Shown here piece by piece: positions 56,357-64,000 of a stretch of 64,000 bases of DNA. The notes under the pieces are model-generated. The model worked only from the letters and a program-made list of their open reading frames with translations, was not told the DNA's origin and did no database searches. Within the stretch, counting starts at the first letter, position 1, and each line of letters begins with the position of its first letter. The position numbers were made by a program, and so were the translations under genes. The DNA comes from a bacterium HR17 (GTDB lineage Bacteria > Armatimonadota > Fervidibacteria > Fervidibacterales > Fervidibacteraceae), in contig BEHT01000009.1 in the NCBI GenBank assembly GCA_002898575.1, positions 1 to 64,000 of the forward strand, read 5' to 3'.

Positions 56357-56496
56357 ACAACCGGCATCCAAATTATAACATCTGTTTGCACCTACCGCTA
56401 TATTCCTTCCCTGTGACATTGACGCTGCTGTGCGCCATTATGATAGCGTCGTGTTGATGATTTTGGCACGCACCGAGCGCAGGGGGGCAGACAGGA

Positions 56497-58650
56497 ATGG
56501 AACTGATGGCGACGCCAGTGAGTCGGTTGGGGTCGCGCTTCACCCTCGTCTTTGACCCAGATGCCCGCCATGTCCTTCACTCCGCGCTGGGACGCTGGCT
56601 GGATTTCCCGACCGATTGTGCCATCGGGGTGGAAAGTGAGGACGGTGAGGTGCGGGCGTTGCCGTTTACCCGCCGTTTCCCGCTTTTTGAGGTAACCGAA
56701 CAGCACCTGCGGCTATGCGGCGTCAGTTACACGGCGCGGTCCGTGGCGTTAGGCATCGGATTGCGAGCGGACATCGTTGCGCCTTTCTACCCCCGTGATG
56801 AGTGGGCGTCGTTGGCACCGCTTTTTGTGGTGCGATTGGAAGTGTTTCCTCAAGGGGAGCGGGTGTTTTGGACGACCCCGTCCCGTGTGACCCAGCGTGG
56901 GCGCGTGTTTTTGCGGCTGCAGCGGGACGGGTTGCACTTCACGCCTGCCCACGACCGTCTCAAATTGGGCTACTCCGTTCCCAAAAGGGTTTGGCAAGGC
57001 GAACGCCAGCCGCCCACCGACTGGGGGCGCGGTGAGGAAGCGTGGTGGTGCGAGGAACGCTTGGTGCCCCTCGCGCCGGGTGCCGAGTTGCTGGACGATG
57101 GCATCGCATTCCGCTTTGATTTAGATGACCCCGCCCGCCGTCGATTTGAGTTGGTCTGGTGCGCTTTCGTAGACGAACCGGTGCTGACGGTCTTCGGTCA
57201 ACCGGCGTCTTTCAAGTACCGCTGGCTGTTCACCGATGTGGACGCCGTCGCCGATTTCGCTGTCCGCCACCGCGATGAACTGCTGAGCAAAACCCAGACG
57301 ATGGAAAACCTGCTGGACGAAGCAGGGCTGACGAAAGCCCAAGCGGATTTGATCCGCTTTGCGTTCCAAAACTTTCTACTCAATTCGTGGTGGGTCGTCC
57401 GCGACGACGGCAACGAGTGGTTCAGCGTGTGGGAAGGCTCTTGCCACTTCCACAGCACCGTTGATGTGGAATACAACGATGCCCTCATTTACATCGCCCT
57501 TTGGTCCGAGTTGCTGGAATTGCTGCTGGACGAGTGGGCACTGTTTGAGATGCGCGACGAAGTCGGCAATTACCTCGCCCACGACATGGGCGGTCAGTTG
57601 GAAGTCGGTCGGCAGGCTTACCACCATCCGATGCCGGTGGAGGAAAACGCCAACTTTTTGCTGATGCTGCACTGCCTTTGGCGCTGGACGGGCAAGCGTG
57701 AACTGGTTGAGCGCCATGCCGACTTAGCCAAACGCCTGACCGATTACTTGGAGCGGAGCGACACGACGGGCAACGGTTTTCCTAATCGCGGCACGGCAAA
57801 CACGATTGACGACGCGTCGCCCGCTGTGCAATTTGCCCGCGAGCAAGTTTACCTCGCCGTCAAGACCCTTTGCGCGTGCCATGCGGCGGCGCAAATGGCG
57901 GACGCGCTAGGCGACGCGGTGTGGGCGGAGCGGTGCCGCACCATTGTCGCCCGAATCCGCAAGACGCTGGACGATCAAGCGTGGCTGGGCGACCATTACG
58001 CTGTCTGCTTGGAGCGCACCGCCGACGGGTTGGTGGACGCATGGACAGGACAGCCACTGCAAGGGGCACTTATCGGATGGGACGCCTATTCCATCTACAC
58101 CGCTAACGGGTTGCTCTACCTGCTGCTGAGCGACAACTTGCCGCCGTTAGACTACGACCGCCTGCGGGTTGACATCGTGCAGGCGTATCGGGCGGCGTTG
58201 AGCGAATACGGTTGCACCCACACCAGTGCCGATCGGAGCAATGTTTGGGTTTCGCAAAACCTCTGGCGCGATTTCATTGCCGCCTACCTTAACGCTCCGC
58301 TGCCCGACAACGCACCCCGCTACTTCGCCCTTCAAGCCTTCATGAACACCGCTGGGCTCACGAAAGGCTTTATTGACACCTACCTGACCAACAACTTGTG
58401 CTTCTACCCCCGCGGTATCACCAGCGTCGGTTACCTGATGGCGTTGTGTGGGTTGCAAATTGACCGCGTGAGAGGTGTCGTGCGGGTGAGGCGGCAGGCG
58501 CCTTACCCGTGCCGAGTGCCTTTGTTGCCGCTGGCGGACTGGGAGCGGGGCGTCATACCGACTGTCGTTTACCGTTGGGTCGGCGACCGTATGGAAGCCA
58601 CGCTGGAGAACGCCGACGCCATAGAAGGGCTGCAGTGGGAATGGTATTGA
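56497..58650 (+). CDS. (alpha/alpha)6-barrel glycoside hydrolase-like protein
   Basis: 717 residues, no signal peptide. The N-terminal 240 residues form a beta-sandwich (ARSVALGIGLRADIVAPFYP and so on), as in six-hairpin glycosidases. The helical barrel begins near residue 290 with ADLIRFAFQNFLLNSWWVVRDDG, EGSCHFHSTVDVEYNDALIY, PVEENANFLLMLHCLWRWTG, NTIDDASPAVQFAREQVYLAVK and TSADRSNVWVSQNLWRDFIA. The asparagine/glutamate-rich EENANF and DVEYND segments are probable substrate or catalytic sites. GH52 or DUF4965-related families come to mind; I cannot fix the family or substrate. Confidence 0.68.
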   Translation: MELMATPVSRLGSRFTLVFDPDARHVLHSALGRWLDFPTDCAIGVESEDGEVRALPFTRRFPLFEVTEQHLRLCGVSYTARSVALGIGLRADIVAPFYPRDEWASLAPLFVVRLEVFPQGERVFWTTPSRVTQRGRVFLRLQRDGLHFTPAHDRLKLGYSVPKRVWQGERQPPTDWGRGEEAWWCEERLVPLAPGAELLDDGIAFRFDLDDPARRRFELVWCAFVDEPVLTVFGQPASFKYRWLFTDVDAVADFAVRHRDELLSKTQTMENLLDEAGLTKAQADLIRFAFQNFLLNSWWVVRDDGNEWFSVWEGSCHFHSTVDVEYNDALIYIALWSELLELLLDEWALFEMRDEVGNYLAHDMGGQLEVGRQAYHHPMPVEENANFLLMLHCLWRWTGKRELVERHADLAKRLTDYLERSDTTGNGFPNRGTANTIDDASPAVQFAREQVYLAVKTLCACHAAAQMADALGDAVWAERCRTIVARIRKTLDDQAWLGDHYAVCLERTADGLVDAWTGQPLQGALIGWDAYSIYTANGLLYLLLSDNLPPLDYDRLRVDIVQAYRAALSEYGCTHTSADRSNVWVSQNLWRDFIAAYLNAPLPDNAPRYFALQAFMNTAGLTKGFIDTYLTNNLCFYPRGITSVGYLMALCGLQIDRVRGVVRVRRQAPYPCRVPLLPLADWERGVIPTVVYRWVGDRMEATLENADAIEGLQWEWY

Positions 58651-58723
58651 CGCCTCTTTTGGAAAGCCCACCTCCAGCGTGCGGCATTTCGTTGCGGGAA
58701 GGGCTGCCGCCACAACAAAACGC

Positions 58724-59977
58724 TTACGCTGGTCGGACTGTTTCCGTTCGCTCGTCGAAGGTCATGGCACGCCCTTCCCAGAACGACCGAATACCCATGT
58801 GCAGAGCGGTCATGACATAGTAGCCCAACTGTGCGTTGCTGCGGGGCTGTTCACGGGTGCGGACGCAACGCAAAAAATCGCGCCAATGCTCTTCCAGCGA
58901 CCCTGGGCGCGTGCGGGCGATCTCCTTGCGAGGCGCATCGCCGAGGATTTCCCTTTGTGGGTAGATGACAGCCCCTTGCCCTTCAAAAACGAGGGTCGCT
59001 TTGCTGCCGCGGATGAGCATGGGGGCACCCCAGTTATTGCCCAAGCACGCCATGAGGTGAATGGACGGACCGTCGGGATACTCCACGACCATCTGGAAAG
59101 TGTCGGGCACCTCCCACCGCTCCTTGTGATCAGGGTGATAGAGCCCGCCGGACGCGACGACGCGTTTGGGGAACCGTAACCCCATCGCCCGCACCAGCGG
59201 CGTCAGGATGTGGGGAAACCAGTCGGTAGCGAGTCCGCCCGAATAGTCCCAAAAGACGCGGAAGGCGAAAAAGCGTGCCGGCTCCCATCGGCGCCGGGGC
59301 GCCAACCCGAACTGCCAACCCAGCCACATGTCCCAATCCAAGTTTACATTAGGCTTTGCGTCGGGGTCAATGTCCTTTTCGCACCCGCACAACACGCTCC
59401 AATGTCCTGTCCGCATGTCCGCCGCTTGCGCCTGCATCAACGCCCCGATGTCGCCCGCCTTAATGAGATCAGCGACCTGTTCCCAGATGCTGTCGGACAT
59501 GCCTTGCGTGCCGACCTGTAGCACCCGTCGGGTGCGATTGACTGTCGCCACGATGCGCTTCGGTTGGCTCAGCGTCTTCCAATGCGTCATCGGCTTTTCG
59601 CAGTAAACGTCCTTGCCCGCTTCCATTCCTTCAACGGCGATTTGGGCATGCCAATGGTCAGGTGTGGCGATACAAACGGCGTCCACTCGCTTGTCGTCCA
59701 GCACCCGCCGGTAGTCGCTGACAGGTTGGGCGCCCGTCCGTTGGGCGGCGGCGTCCCGTCGCTTTTGCCACACATCGCACACCGCCACGATGTCAACGGG
59801 TTCGCCCTTTTCTTTGAGCGCCAACAGGGTGTTGATGTGGGCGTTACCCATGCCACCGCAACCGATGACAGCGACACCGATGCGTTCGTTAGCGCCCCGC
59901 ACCGATCGGCTCAACACACTTACTGACGCCAATGCCATTGTCTGCTGTAAAAAAGCACGCCGCGTTTGCTTTTGCAT
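58724..59977 (-). CDS. Tat-exported Gfo/Idh/MocA-family oxidoreductase
   Basis: 417 residues. A twin-arginine signal TRRAFLQQTMALASVSVL starts the protein. The NAD(P)-binding fold follows (VAVIGCGGMGNAHINTLLAL, VAVCDVWQKRRDAA), then DAVCIATPDHWHAQIAVEGM and the family lysine in VYCEKPMTHW. The C-terminal alpha/beta domain includes FWDYSGGLATDWFPHILTPL. Substrates of such exported members are usually sugars or inositols; the specific one is unknown. Related proteins are numerous in Planctomycetota and Armatimonadota. Confidence 0.88.
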   Translation of the reverse strand: MQKQTRRAFLQQTMALASVSVLSRSVRGANERIGVAVIGCGGMGNAHINTLLALKEKGEPVDIVAVCDVWQKRRDAAAQRTGAQPVSDYRRVLDDKRVDAVCIATPDHWHAQIAVEGMEAGKDVYCEKPMTHWKTLSQPKRIVATVNRTRRVLQVGTQGMSDSIWEQVADLIKAGDIGALMQAQAADMRTGHWSVLCGCEKDIDPDAKPNVNLDWDMWLGWQFGLAPRRRWEPARFFAFRVFWDYSGGLATDWFPHILTPLVRAMGLRFPKRVVASGGLYHPDHKERWEVPDTFQMVVEYPDGPSIHLMACLGNNWGAPMLIRGSKATLVFEGQGAVIYPQREILGDAPRKEIARTRPGSLEEHWRDFLRCVRTREQPRSNAQLGYYVMTALHMGIRSFWEGRAMTFDERTETVRPA

Positions 59978-60077
59978 CCCTTTGCACCTCCGTGCCGATA
60001 CGCCGTGTGGCTTCTATTGCGACATCGTGCCAATTTTGTCATGCGTTCAACGCCACAACAGCGGGGTAGTGACTGGC

Positions 60078-60851
60078 ATGCAAGTCAAGGTCATGACACT
60101 GAACATTTGGGGCTACAACGGTGATTGGGAACGACGCAAGCGGCTTATCGCGGAGTTGCTGCGCCGTGAGCAGCCGGACATCGTCGGATTGCAGGAAGCC
60201 TGTGATTGGCGAGAGTTCAACCCGCCCGGCGACCACCAAGCGGTGCAACTGGCGCGGATAGCGGGCTACCCCTTCGTGCACTTTCAGCCCGCTTACCGTC
60301 GCCCCGACAAAATGCTGGGGCAAGCCGTCCTGAGCCAACACCCCATCGTCGCGGCGGCGCGGCTGCCCTTTCCCCGCGACCCGTCCGACCCCAGAGATAC
60401 CGAAGACCGCGTTGCCGTGTGGGTGCAAGTGGAACTGCCCGACGGGTTGGTGGAATTTTGCGTCACCCACTTGTCCCTGTCGCGTGTCGCCCGCGAACGC
60501 AGCGTCGCCCAACTGATACAGTGGCTATGGCAACGCAGCGACCGACCCAAGATTTTGGTCGGCGACTTCAACGACACGCCCGACGCGCCACCGCTGCGGC
60601 TGCTGCGCGGCGCCCGACCACCTTTCGCCGATGCGTGGCAACTGGGACGCGGGGACGCCGATGGGTTCACTTTCCCCAGCCACGCCCCGCAGCACCGCAT
60701 TGACTATGTGCTATTGGCGCCCTCGGACGCTTTCACCGTGGACGAAATCCGTCTCGTCGGTGACGCCCCTGATGCCGACGGCACCTATCCATCCGACCAT
60801 TTGGGCATTGTCGCCGTCTTGCGCCTTAACGGTCCTAAACGGCACGGATAG
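60078..60851 (+). CDS. endonuclease/exonuclease/phosphatase-family hydrolase
   Basis: 257 residues from ATG at 60078. The EEP fold motifs are all there: VMTLNIWGYNGDWERR, DIVGLQEACDW (metal-binding Glu), CVTHLSLSRVARERSVAQL (His), ILVGDFNDTPDAPPL (Asp and Asn), and the final SDHLGIVAVL (Asp-His pair). Such enzymes cleave phosphodiesters of nucleic acids or phospholipids; the substrate is not evident. No signal peptide. Divergent from the oxidoreductase gene. Confidence 0.9.
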   Translation: MQVKVMTLNIWGYNGDWERRKRLIAELLRREQPDIVGLQEACDWREFNPPGDHQAVQLARIAGYPFVHFQPAYRRPDKMLGQAVLSQHPIVAAARLPFPRDPSDPRDTEDRVAVWVQVELPDGLVEFCVTHLSLSRVARERSVAQLIQWLWQRSDRPKILVGDFNDTPDAPPLRLLRGARPPFADAWQLGRGDADGFTFPSHAPQHRIDYVLLAPSDAFTVDEIRLVGDAPDADGTYPSDHLGIVAVLRLNGPKRHG

Positions 60852-60904
60852 CGAAAGTGCGGCACATTTATGAGCGGTAGCGATAAGCGAAGGAGGGAGC
60901 CATT

Positions 60905-61306
60905 TTGGCGGAGTTGCGGTTTCCCGATGCATTGCTTTATTCACCGACGCACGAGTGGGTGCGCGTGGAAAACGACCGCGCTGTCATCGGCATCACCGAT
61001 TACGCCCAAAGCGAACTGGGCGATGTCACCTACCTTGAGTTGCCTAAAATCGGCGATCGCGTTCAAGCGGGGCAACCCTTTGGCGTGATTGAGTCGGTTA
61101 AAGCCGACGAAGAATTGTTTGCACCCGTTTCGGGCACCGTCGCTGCCGTCAATCAAAACGCTATTGACCATCCCGAAATCATCAACGATGACCCTTACGG
61201 CGATGGCTGGCTCATCGTCGTGGAGATGAGCGACCCTGACGAACTCAAATCGCTGATGAGCGCCGAACAGTATCGGCGCATGTTGGAGCAGGAGGGGCGA
61301 TTATGA
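60905..61306 (+). CDS. gcvH: glycine cleavage system H protein
   Basis: 133 residues from TTG at 60905, with AAGGAGGGAG upstream. Carries the lipoyl group that moves the aminomethyl unit between GcvP and GcvT. Motifs: YSPTHEWVRVENDRAVIGIT, YAQSELGDVTYLELPKIGD, FGVIESVKADEELFAPVSG with the lipoylated lysine in SVKA, and NDDPYGDGWLIVVEM. Its stop overlaps the gcvPA start by 4 nt (ATGA). Confidence 0.96.
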   Translation: MAELRFPDALLYSPTHEWVRVENDRAVIGITDYAQSELGDVTYLELPKIGDRVQAGQPFGVIESVKADEELFAPVSGTVAAVNQNAIDHPEIINDDPYGDGWLIVVEMSDPDELKSLMSAEQYRRMLEQEGRL

Positions 61307-62703
61307 GCGAGCGACGCTATTTCCCCTACTTGCCCAACACAGACGATGACCGCGCTGAAATGCTGCGCGCCATCGGTGCAAAAAGCGTTGACGATCTGTT
61401 CGCCGATATTCCCGCTGAGTTGCGAGAGAAAGCGACACTCAATTTACCTCCTGCATTGAGCGAACCGGAACTGATGCGTCACCTTCGTTCCCTCGCCGCT
61501 CAAAACATACCGCTCGGTGAGTTACAAGATGATCTTGTCCCTCGTCCCCCGTCCCTCGTCCCGTTTCTCGGCGCTGGCATTTACGACCACTACATCCCTT
61601 CTGCCGTCCAGCACATCACCAGTCGCAACGAATTCTACACCGCCTACACGCCCTACCAAGCGGAAGCGTCGCAAGGGACGCTGCAAGCGACTTTTGAGTA
61701 TCAGTCGCTTATTTGTGACTTGACAGGCATGGAAGTATCCAACGCGTCGCTTTACGATGGCGCTTCTGCTTTGGCGGAAGCGGTTCTGATGGCGCACAGC
61801 ATTAACGGGCGGCAGAAAGTTCTTTTGCCCAAGACACTGCACCCCCATTGGACACAAGTTATCAAGACCTACGCTGCGGGCATGAAACTTCAATTCGTTG
61901 AAGTGCCTTATTTGCCTGATGTAGGTGTGTCCGATGTTGAATTTGTGCGGAAGCAATGTGACGATCAAACTTGTTGTGTTATCGTTCAGCACCCGAACTT
62001 TTTCGGTTGCCTTGAACCTGTGAACGAATTGGAAACGATGGCGCACCGAGTTGGCGCATTGTTCATCGTCGCTTTTGATCCCATCAGTTTGGGAGTGCTG
62101 AAACCACCTGGCGAATACAACGCCGACATTGCTGTCGCTGAGGGGCAGAGTTTGGGTTTGCCACCGAGTTTCGGTGGACCGCTTCTGGGGATTTTCACTT
62201 GCAAAAAGGAGTTCATCCGCAAAATGCCCGGGCGACTGGTCGGCGAAACGGTGGATGCGAAAGGGCAGCGAGGGTTCGTCCTGACTTTGCAAGTTCGCGA
62301 GCAACACATAAGACGCGAGCGGGCAACCAGCAACATTTGCACGAACCAAGCCTTGTGTGCCATCACCGCTGCAGCCTACCTAGCCTTGATGGGCAAACAG
62401 GGCATTCGTCAAGTGGCAGAACTTTGCACGCAGAAAGCCCATTACCTCGCAGAGCAACTTCAAAACATCGGCATACCGCTCCTGTTCAACGCCCCATTTT
62501 TCAAAGAATTCGCCGTCAAGTTGCCTGTTGATCCCAAACAACTCAACAAGTCCCTCATCAGCAAAGGCTTTCTCGGTGGCTTACCGTTGCGTCGCTATTA
62601 CCCCGAACTTGAAAATGGCTGGCTTCTCGCCGTCACAGAAAAACGCACAAAAACCGAAATGGATGCCTTCGTTCAAGCGGTGAAAGCATTCAAGTTGGGG
62701 TAG
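61303..62703 (+). CDS. gcvPA: glycine dehydrogenase (decarboxylating), subunit 1
   Basis: 466 residues, the first half of the split P protein that decarboxylates glycine with PLP. Motifs: RYFPYLPNTDDDRAEMLRAIG, FLGAGIYDHYIPSAVQHI, YTPYQAEASQGTLQATFEYQ, LTGMEVSNASLYDGASALAEAV, VIVQHPNFFGCLEP and LGLPPSFGGPLLGIF, with REQHIRRERATSNICTNQAL near the end. The lysine that binds PLP is in subunit 2 (gcvPB), which is not in this window; the gene after it is unrelated. A small insertion (LQDDLVPRPPSLVP) precedes FLGAG. Confidence 0.94.
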   Translation: MSERRYFPYLPNTDDDRAEMLRAIGAKSVDDLFADIPAELREKATLNLPPALSEPELMRHLRSLAAQNIPLGELQDDLVPRPPSLVPFLGAGIYDHYIPSAVQHITSRNEFYTAYTPYQAEASQGTLQATFEYQSLICDLTGMEVSNASLYDGASALAEAVLMAHSINGRQKVLLPKTLHPHWTQVIKTYAAGMKLQFVEVPYLPDVGVSDVEFVRKQCDDQTCCVIVQHPNFFGCLEPVNELETMAHRVGALFIVAFDPISLGVLKPPGEYNADIAVAEGQSLGLPPSFGGPLLGIFTCKKEFIRKMPGRLVGETVDAKGQRGFVLTLQVREQHIRRERATSNICTNQALCAITAAAYLALMGKQGIRQVAELCTQKAHYLAEQLQNIGIPLLFNAPFFKEFAVKLPVDPKQLNKSLISKGFLGGLPLRRYYPELENGWLLAVTEKRTKTEMDAFVQAVKAFKLG

Positions 62704-62740
62704 ACGATAATTCTGCCTGCGGTTGAATGATGGGATTTGG

Positions 62741-62808
62741 TCGGAGGGCGGCTCTCCTGAGCCGCCGAAAAAGAGAGAAATCGGCGCGTCAGGAGACGCG
62801 CCCTCCGA
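62741..62808. repeat. two-hairpin repeat element, copy 2
   Basis: Same design as at 56105-56180 with a shorter linker: TCGGAGG ends, hairpin GGCGGCTC (loop TCCT) GAGCCGCC, linker GAAAAAGAGAGAAATC, hairpin GGCGCGTC (loop AGGA) GACGCGCC. Both hairpins are perfect here. Located between gcvPA and the esterase gene. Confidence 0.82.
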
Positions 62809-62839
62809 ACGGCAACGGTGCTTCTCGGGGAGTGGCTCT

Positions 62840-62907
62840 TCGGAGGACGGCTCTCTTGAGCCGCCGAAAAAGAGAGAAATCGGCGCGTCGGGAGACGCGC
62901 CCTCCGA
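62840..62907. repeat. two-hairpin repeat element, copy 3
   Basis: A tandem neighbour of copy 2, 31 nt away, with the same linker. The loops read TCTT and GGGA, so hairpin 1 has a changed loop, and the first stem has one mismatch (GACGGCTC). Confidence 0.82.
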
Positions 62908-62929
62908 GGCGCTGCCGAGGTGAAACGGG

Positions 62930-64000
62930 ATGTTGTGGGTGTTGCTTGTGGCATTGGCTCAAGTTGTAGGTGAAGGACAGCAAGGGTGGCAGCCCAATCC
63001 TGAACTTGTCAAAAAAACTCAGCGAAAGGAGACCAGATGTCATCTACGATGAGGCAAAAGTCCTATCCTACACGCTCCCTGATCCACTCATTTGCCTTGA
63101 CGGGACAAAAGTGACGACACCCGAACTTTGGCGAACCAAACGAAGACCCGAAATTCTTGAGTTGTTCCGAACCCACATGTATGGCAGAGCGCCCATCGGC
63201 AAACCTGCGGGCATGACCTTTGAGGTCTTTGATCTTGACAGAAATGCGCTGAATGGTAAAGCAACTCGCAAGCAAGTTCGCATCTTGTTCACAGGTAAAC
63301 CTGACGGACCGAACATGGATTTGCTGATTTACTTGCCCAACGATGTCAAGCGCCCCGTGCCTGTTTTCCTGCTGCTGAACTTTTTCGGCAACCACGCAAT
63401 CGCTGATGATCCTGCCATTCGCCTCAAACCGATTTGGTGGGGGAGTTGGCGGTTCACGCCTCCCGCGTTAATGAGGGGCAAAGACCCTTGGTGTCCTCTC
63501 AGAAAAATCCTCGCGCGCGGTTACGGCATAGTGACGGCTTACTATGGCGACATCGTTCCTGATTTCGCCGAATGTTTCCGCTATGGCGTGTTTTCGGCAT
63601 TTGACCGTTTGTTTGGCGCAAAGCGACTTGACGACGCATGGGGTGCAACAGCAGCATGGGCATGGGGCTTGAGTCGTGCTATGGACTACCTTGAAACGGA
63701 CAAAGATGTGGATGTCAACCGTGTCATTGTGTTAGGCTTTTCGCGCTTAGCACGGGCAGCGTTGTGGGCAGCGGCGCAAGATGAACGCTTCGCTATCGCT
63801 AACTGTGGGGGCGGTTTGTGGCGGTTGAACCGTCGTCAAACGCTGGCGCAAGTCATCGCACAATTCCCCCATTGGTTTTGCGAAAACTTCAAAGGCTATC
63901 GCGACCGTGAAAGCGATTTACCCGTTGACCAACATATGCTCATCGCGTTAGTAGCACCTCGTCCCGTTTACATTGCCAGCGCCGCCGATGATGCATGGTC
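62930..64000 (+). pseudogene. CE15 glucuronoyl esterase-like gene, frameshift at an A7 run; 3' end beyond window
   Basis: ATG at 62930 encodes a signal peptide (LWVLLVALAQVVGEG) and WQPNPELVKK. Seven A at 63011-63017 then put the frame out. With six A it runs on as LSERRPDVIYDEAKVLSYTL and stays open to the window end. The product matches CE15 esterases, which cut lignin-glucuronoxylan ester links: LELFRTHMYGRAP, VPVFLLLNFFGNH, YGDIVPDF, the nucleophile region VIVLGFSRLARAALWAAAQD, FPHWFCENFKGY, LPVDQHMLIALVAPRPVYIA. The serine elbow reads GFSRLAR where relatives have G-x-SRxGK. Secreted activity on plant cell walls is likely if the frame is restored. Confidence 0.7.

Noticed and set aside
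62727-62969. Repetitive frame reading [13 protein letters not shown] twice
   Set aside because: It is a translation of the two-hairpin repeat elements, not a gene.

Overview
The window looks like chromosome of a fairly G+C-rich, probably thermophilic free-living bacterium. The placement near Armatimonadota / Fervidibacter-like lineages is an inference. It rests on a DUF1559-type prepilin, DUF1573 and DUF2079 families, HEAT-repeat lipoproteins, many glycosidase-like genes, G+C-rich rRNAs and a group I intron in 23S rRNA. No database search was possible.

Layout. 1-7.1 kb: nitrogen block with a Sec-type (clade II-like) nitrous oxide reductase nosZ, a NosB-NosD-NosF fusion leaving the left edge, an Rrf2 regulator and a divergent ferredoxin-type nitrite/sulfite reductase. 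7.2-13 kb: rsmI, a helix-turn-helix protein, a glycosidase-like protein, a PHP phosphoesterase and an isochorismatase-like hydrolase. 13-24.8 kb: an unusual minus-strand cluster of repeated parts (small secreted cysteine-rich peptides, membrane-anchored HEAT proteins, two DUF1573 paralogues, two DUF2079 paralogues, a LolA-like protein, a GT2 transferase, a sigma factor, a prepilin). Three peptide genes share an almost identical leader containing a covarying hairpin, and many cluster members are broken or chimeric. 25-43 kb: housekeeping and signalling genes (scpA, a PP2C phosphatase with zinc ribbons, an FHA protein, birA, secA, aroA-cmk, HAD, membrane glycosyltransferases, TPR and HEAT proteins). 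43.4-47 kb: glgB and eno.

47.1-53.4 kb holds a complete rRNA operon: 16S, tRNA-Ile, tRNA-Ala, 23S, 5S. The 16S has a compensated two-base-pair change in the central pseudoknot. The 23S carries a 700-nt group I intron with a LAGLIDADG endonuclease at the position equivalent to E. coli 1931. 53.9-64 kb: a lipoprotein, tRNA-Asn, a recombinase-like remnant, tRNA-Leu, an (alpha/alpha)-barrel glycosidase-like gene, a Tat-exported Gfo/Idh/MocA oxidoreductase, an EEP-family hydrolase, gcvH-gcvPA, and a CE15 glucuronoyl esterase-like gene leaving the right edge. A short repeat made of two hairpins with complementary loops occurs in three full copies, plus a one-hairpin copy before glgB.

Several genes are restored to full length by one base at a homopolymer (22102, 39380, 63011). 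These could be sequence errors, slippage sites or real decay; the sequence alone does not decide.
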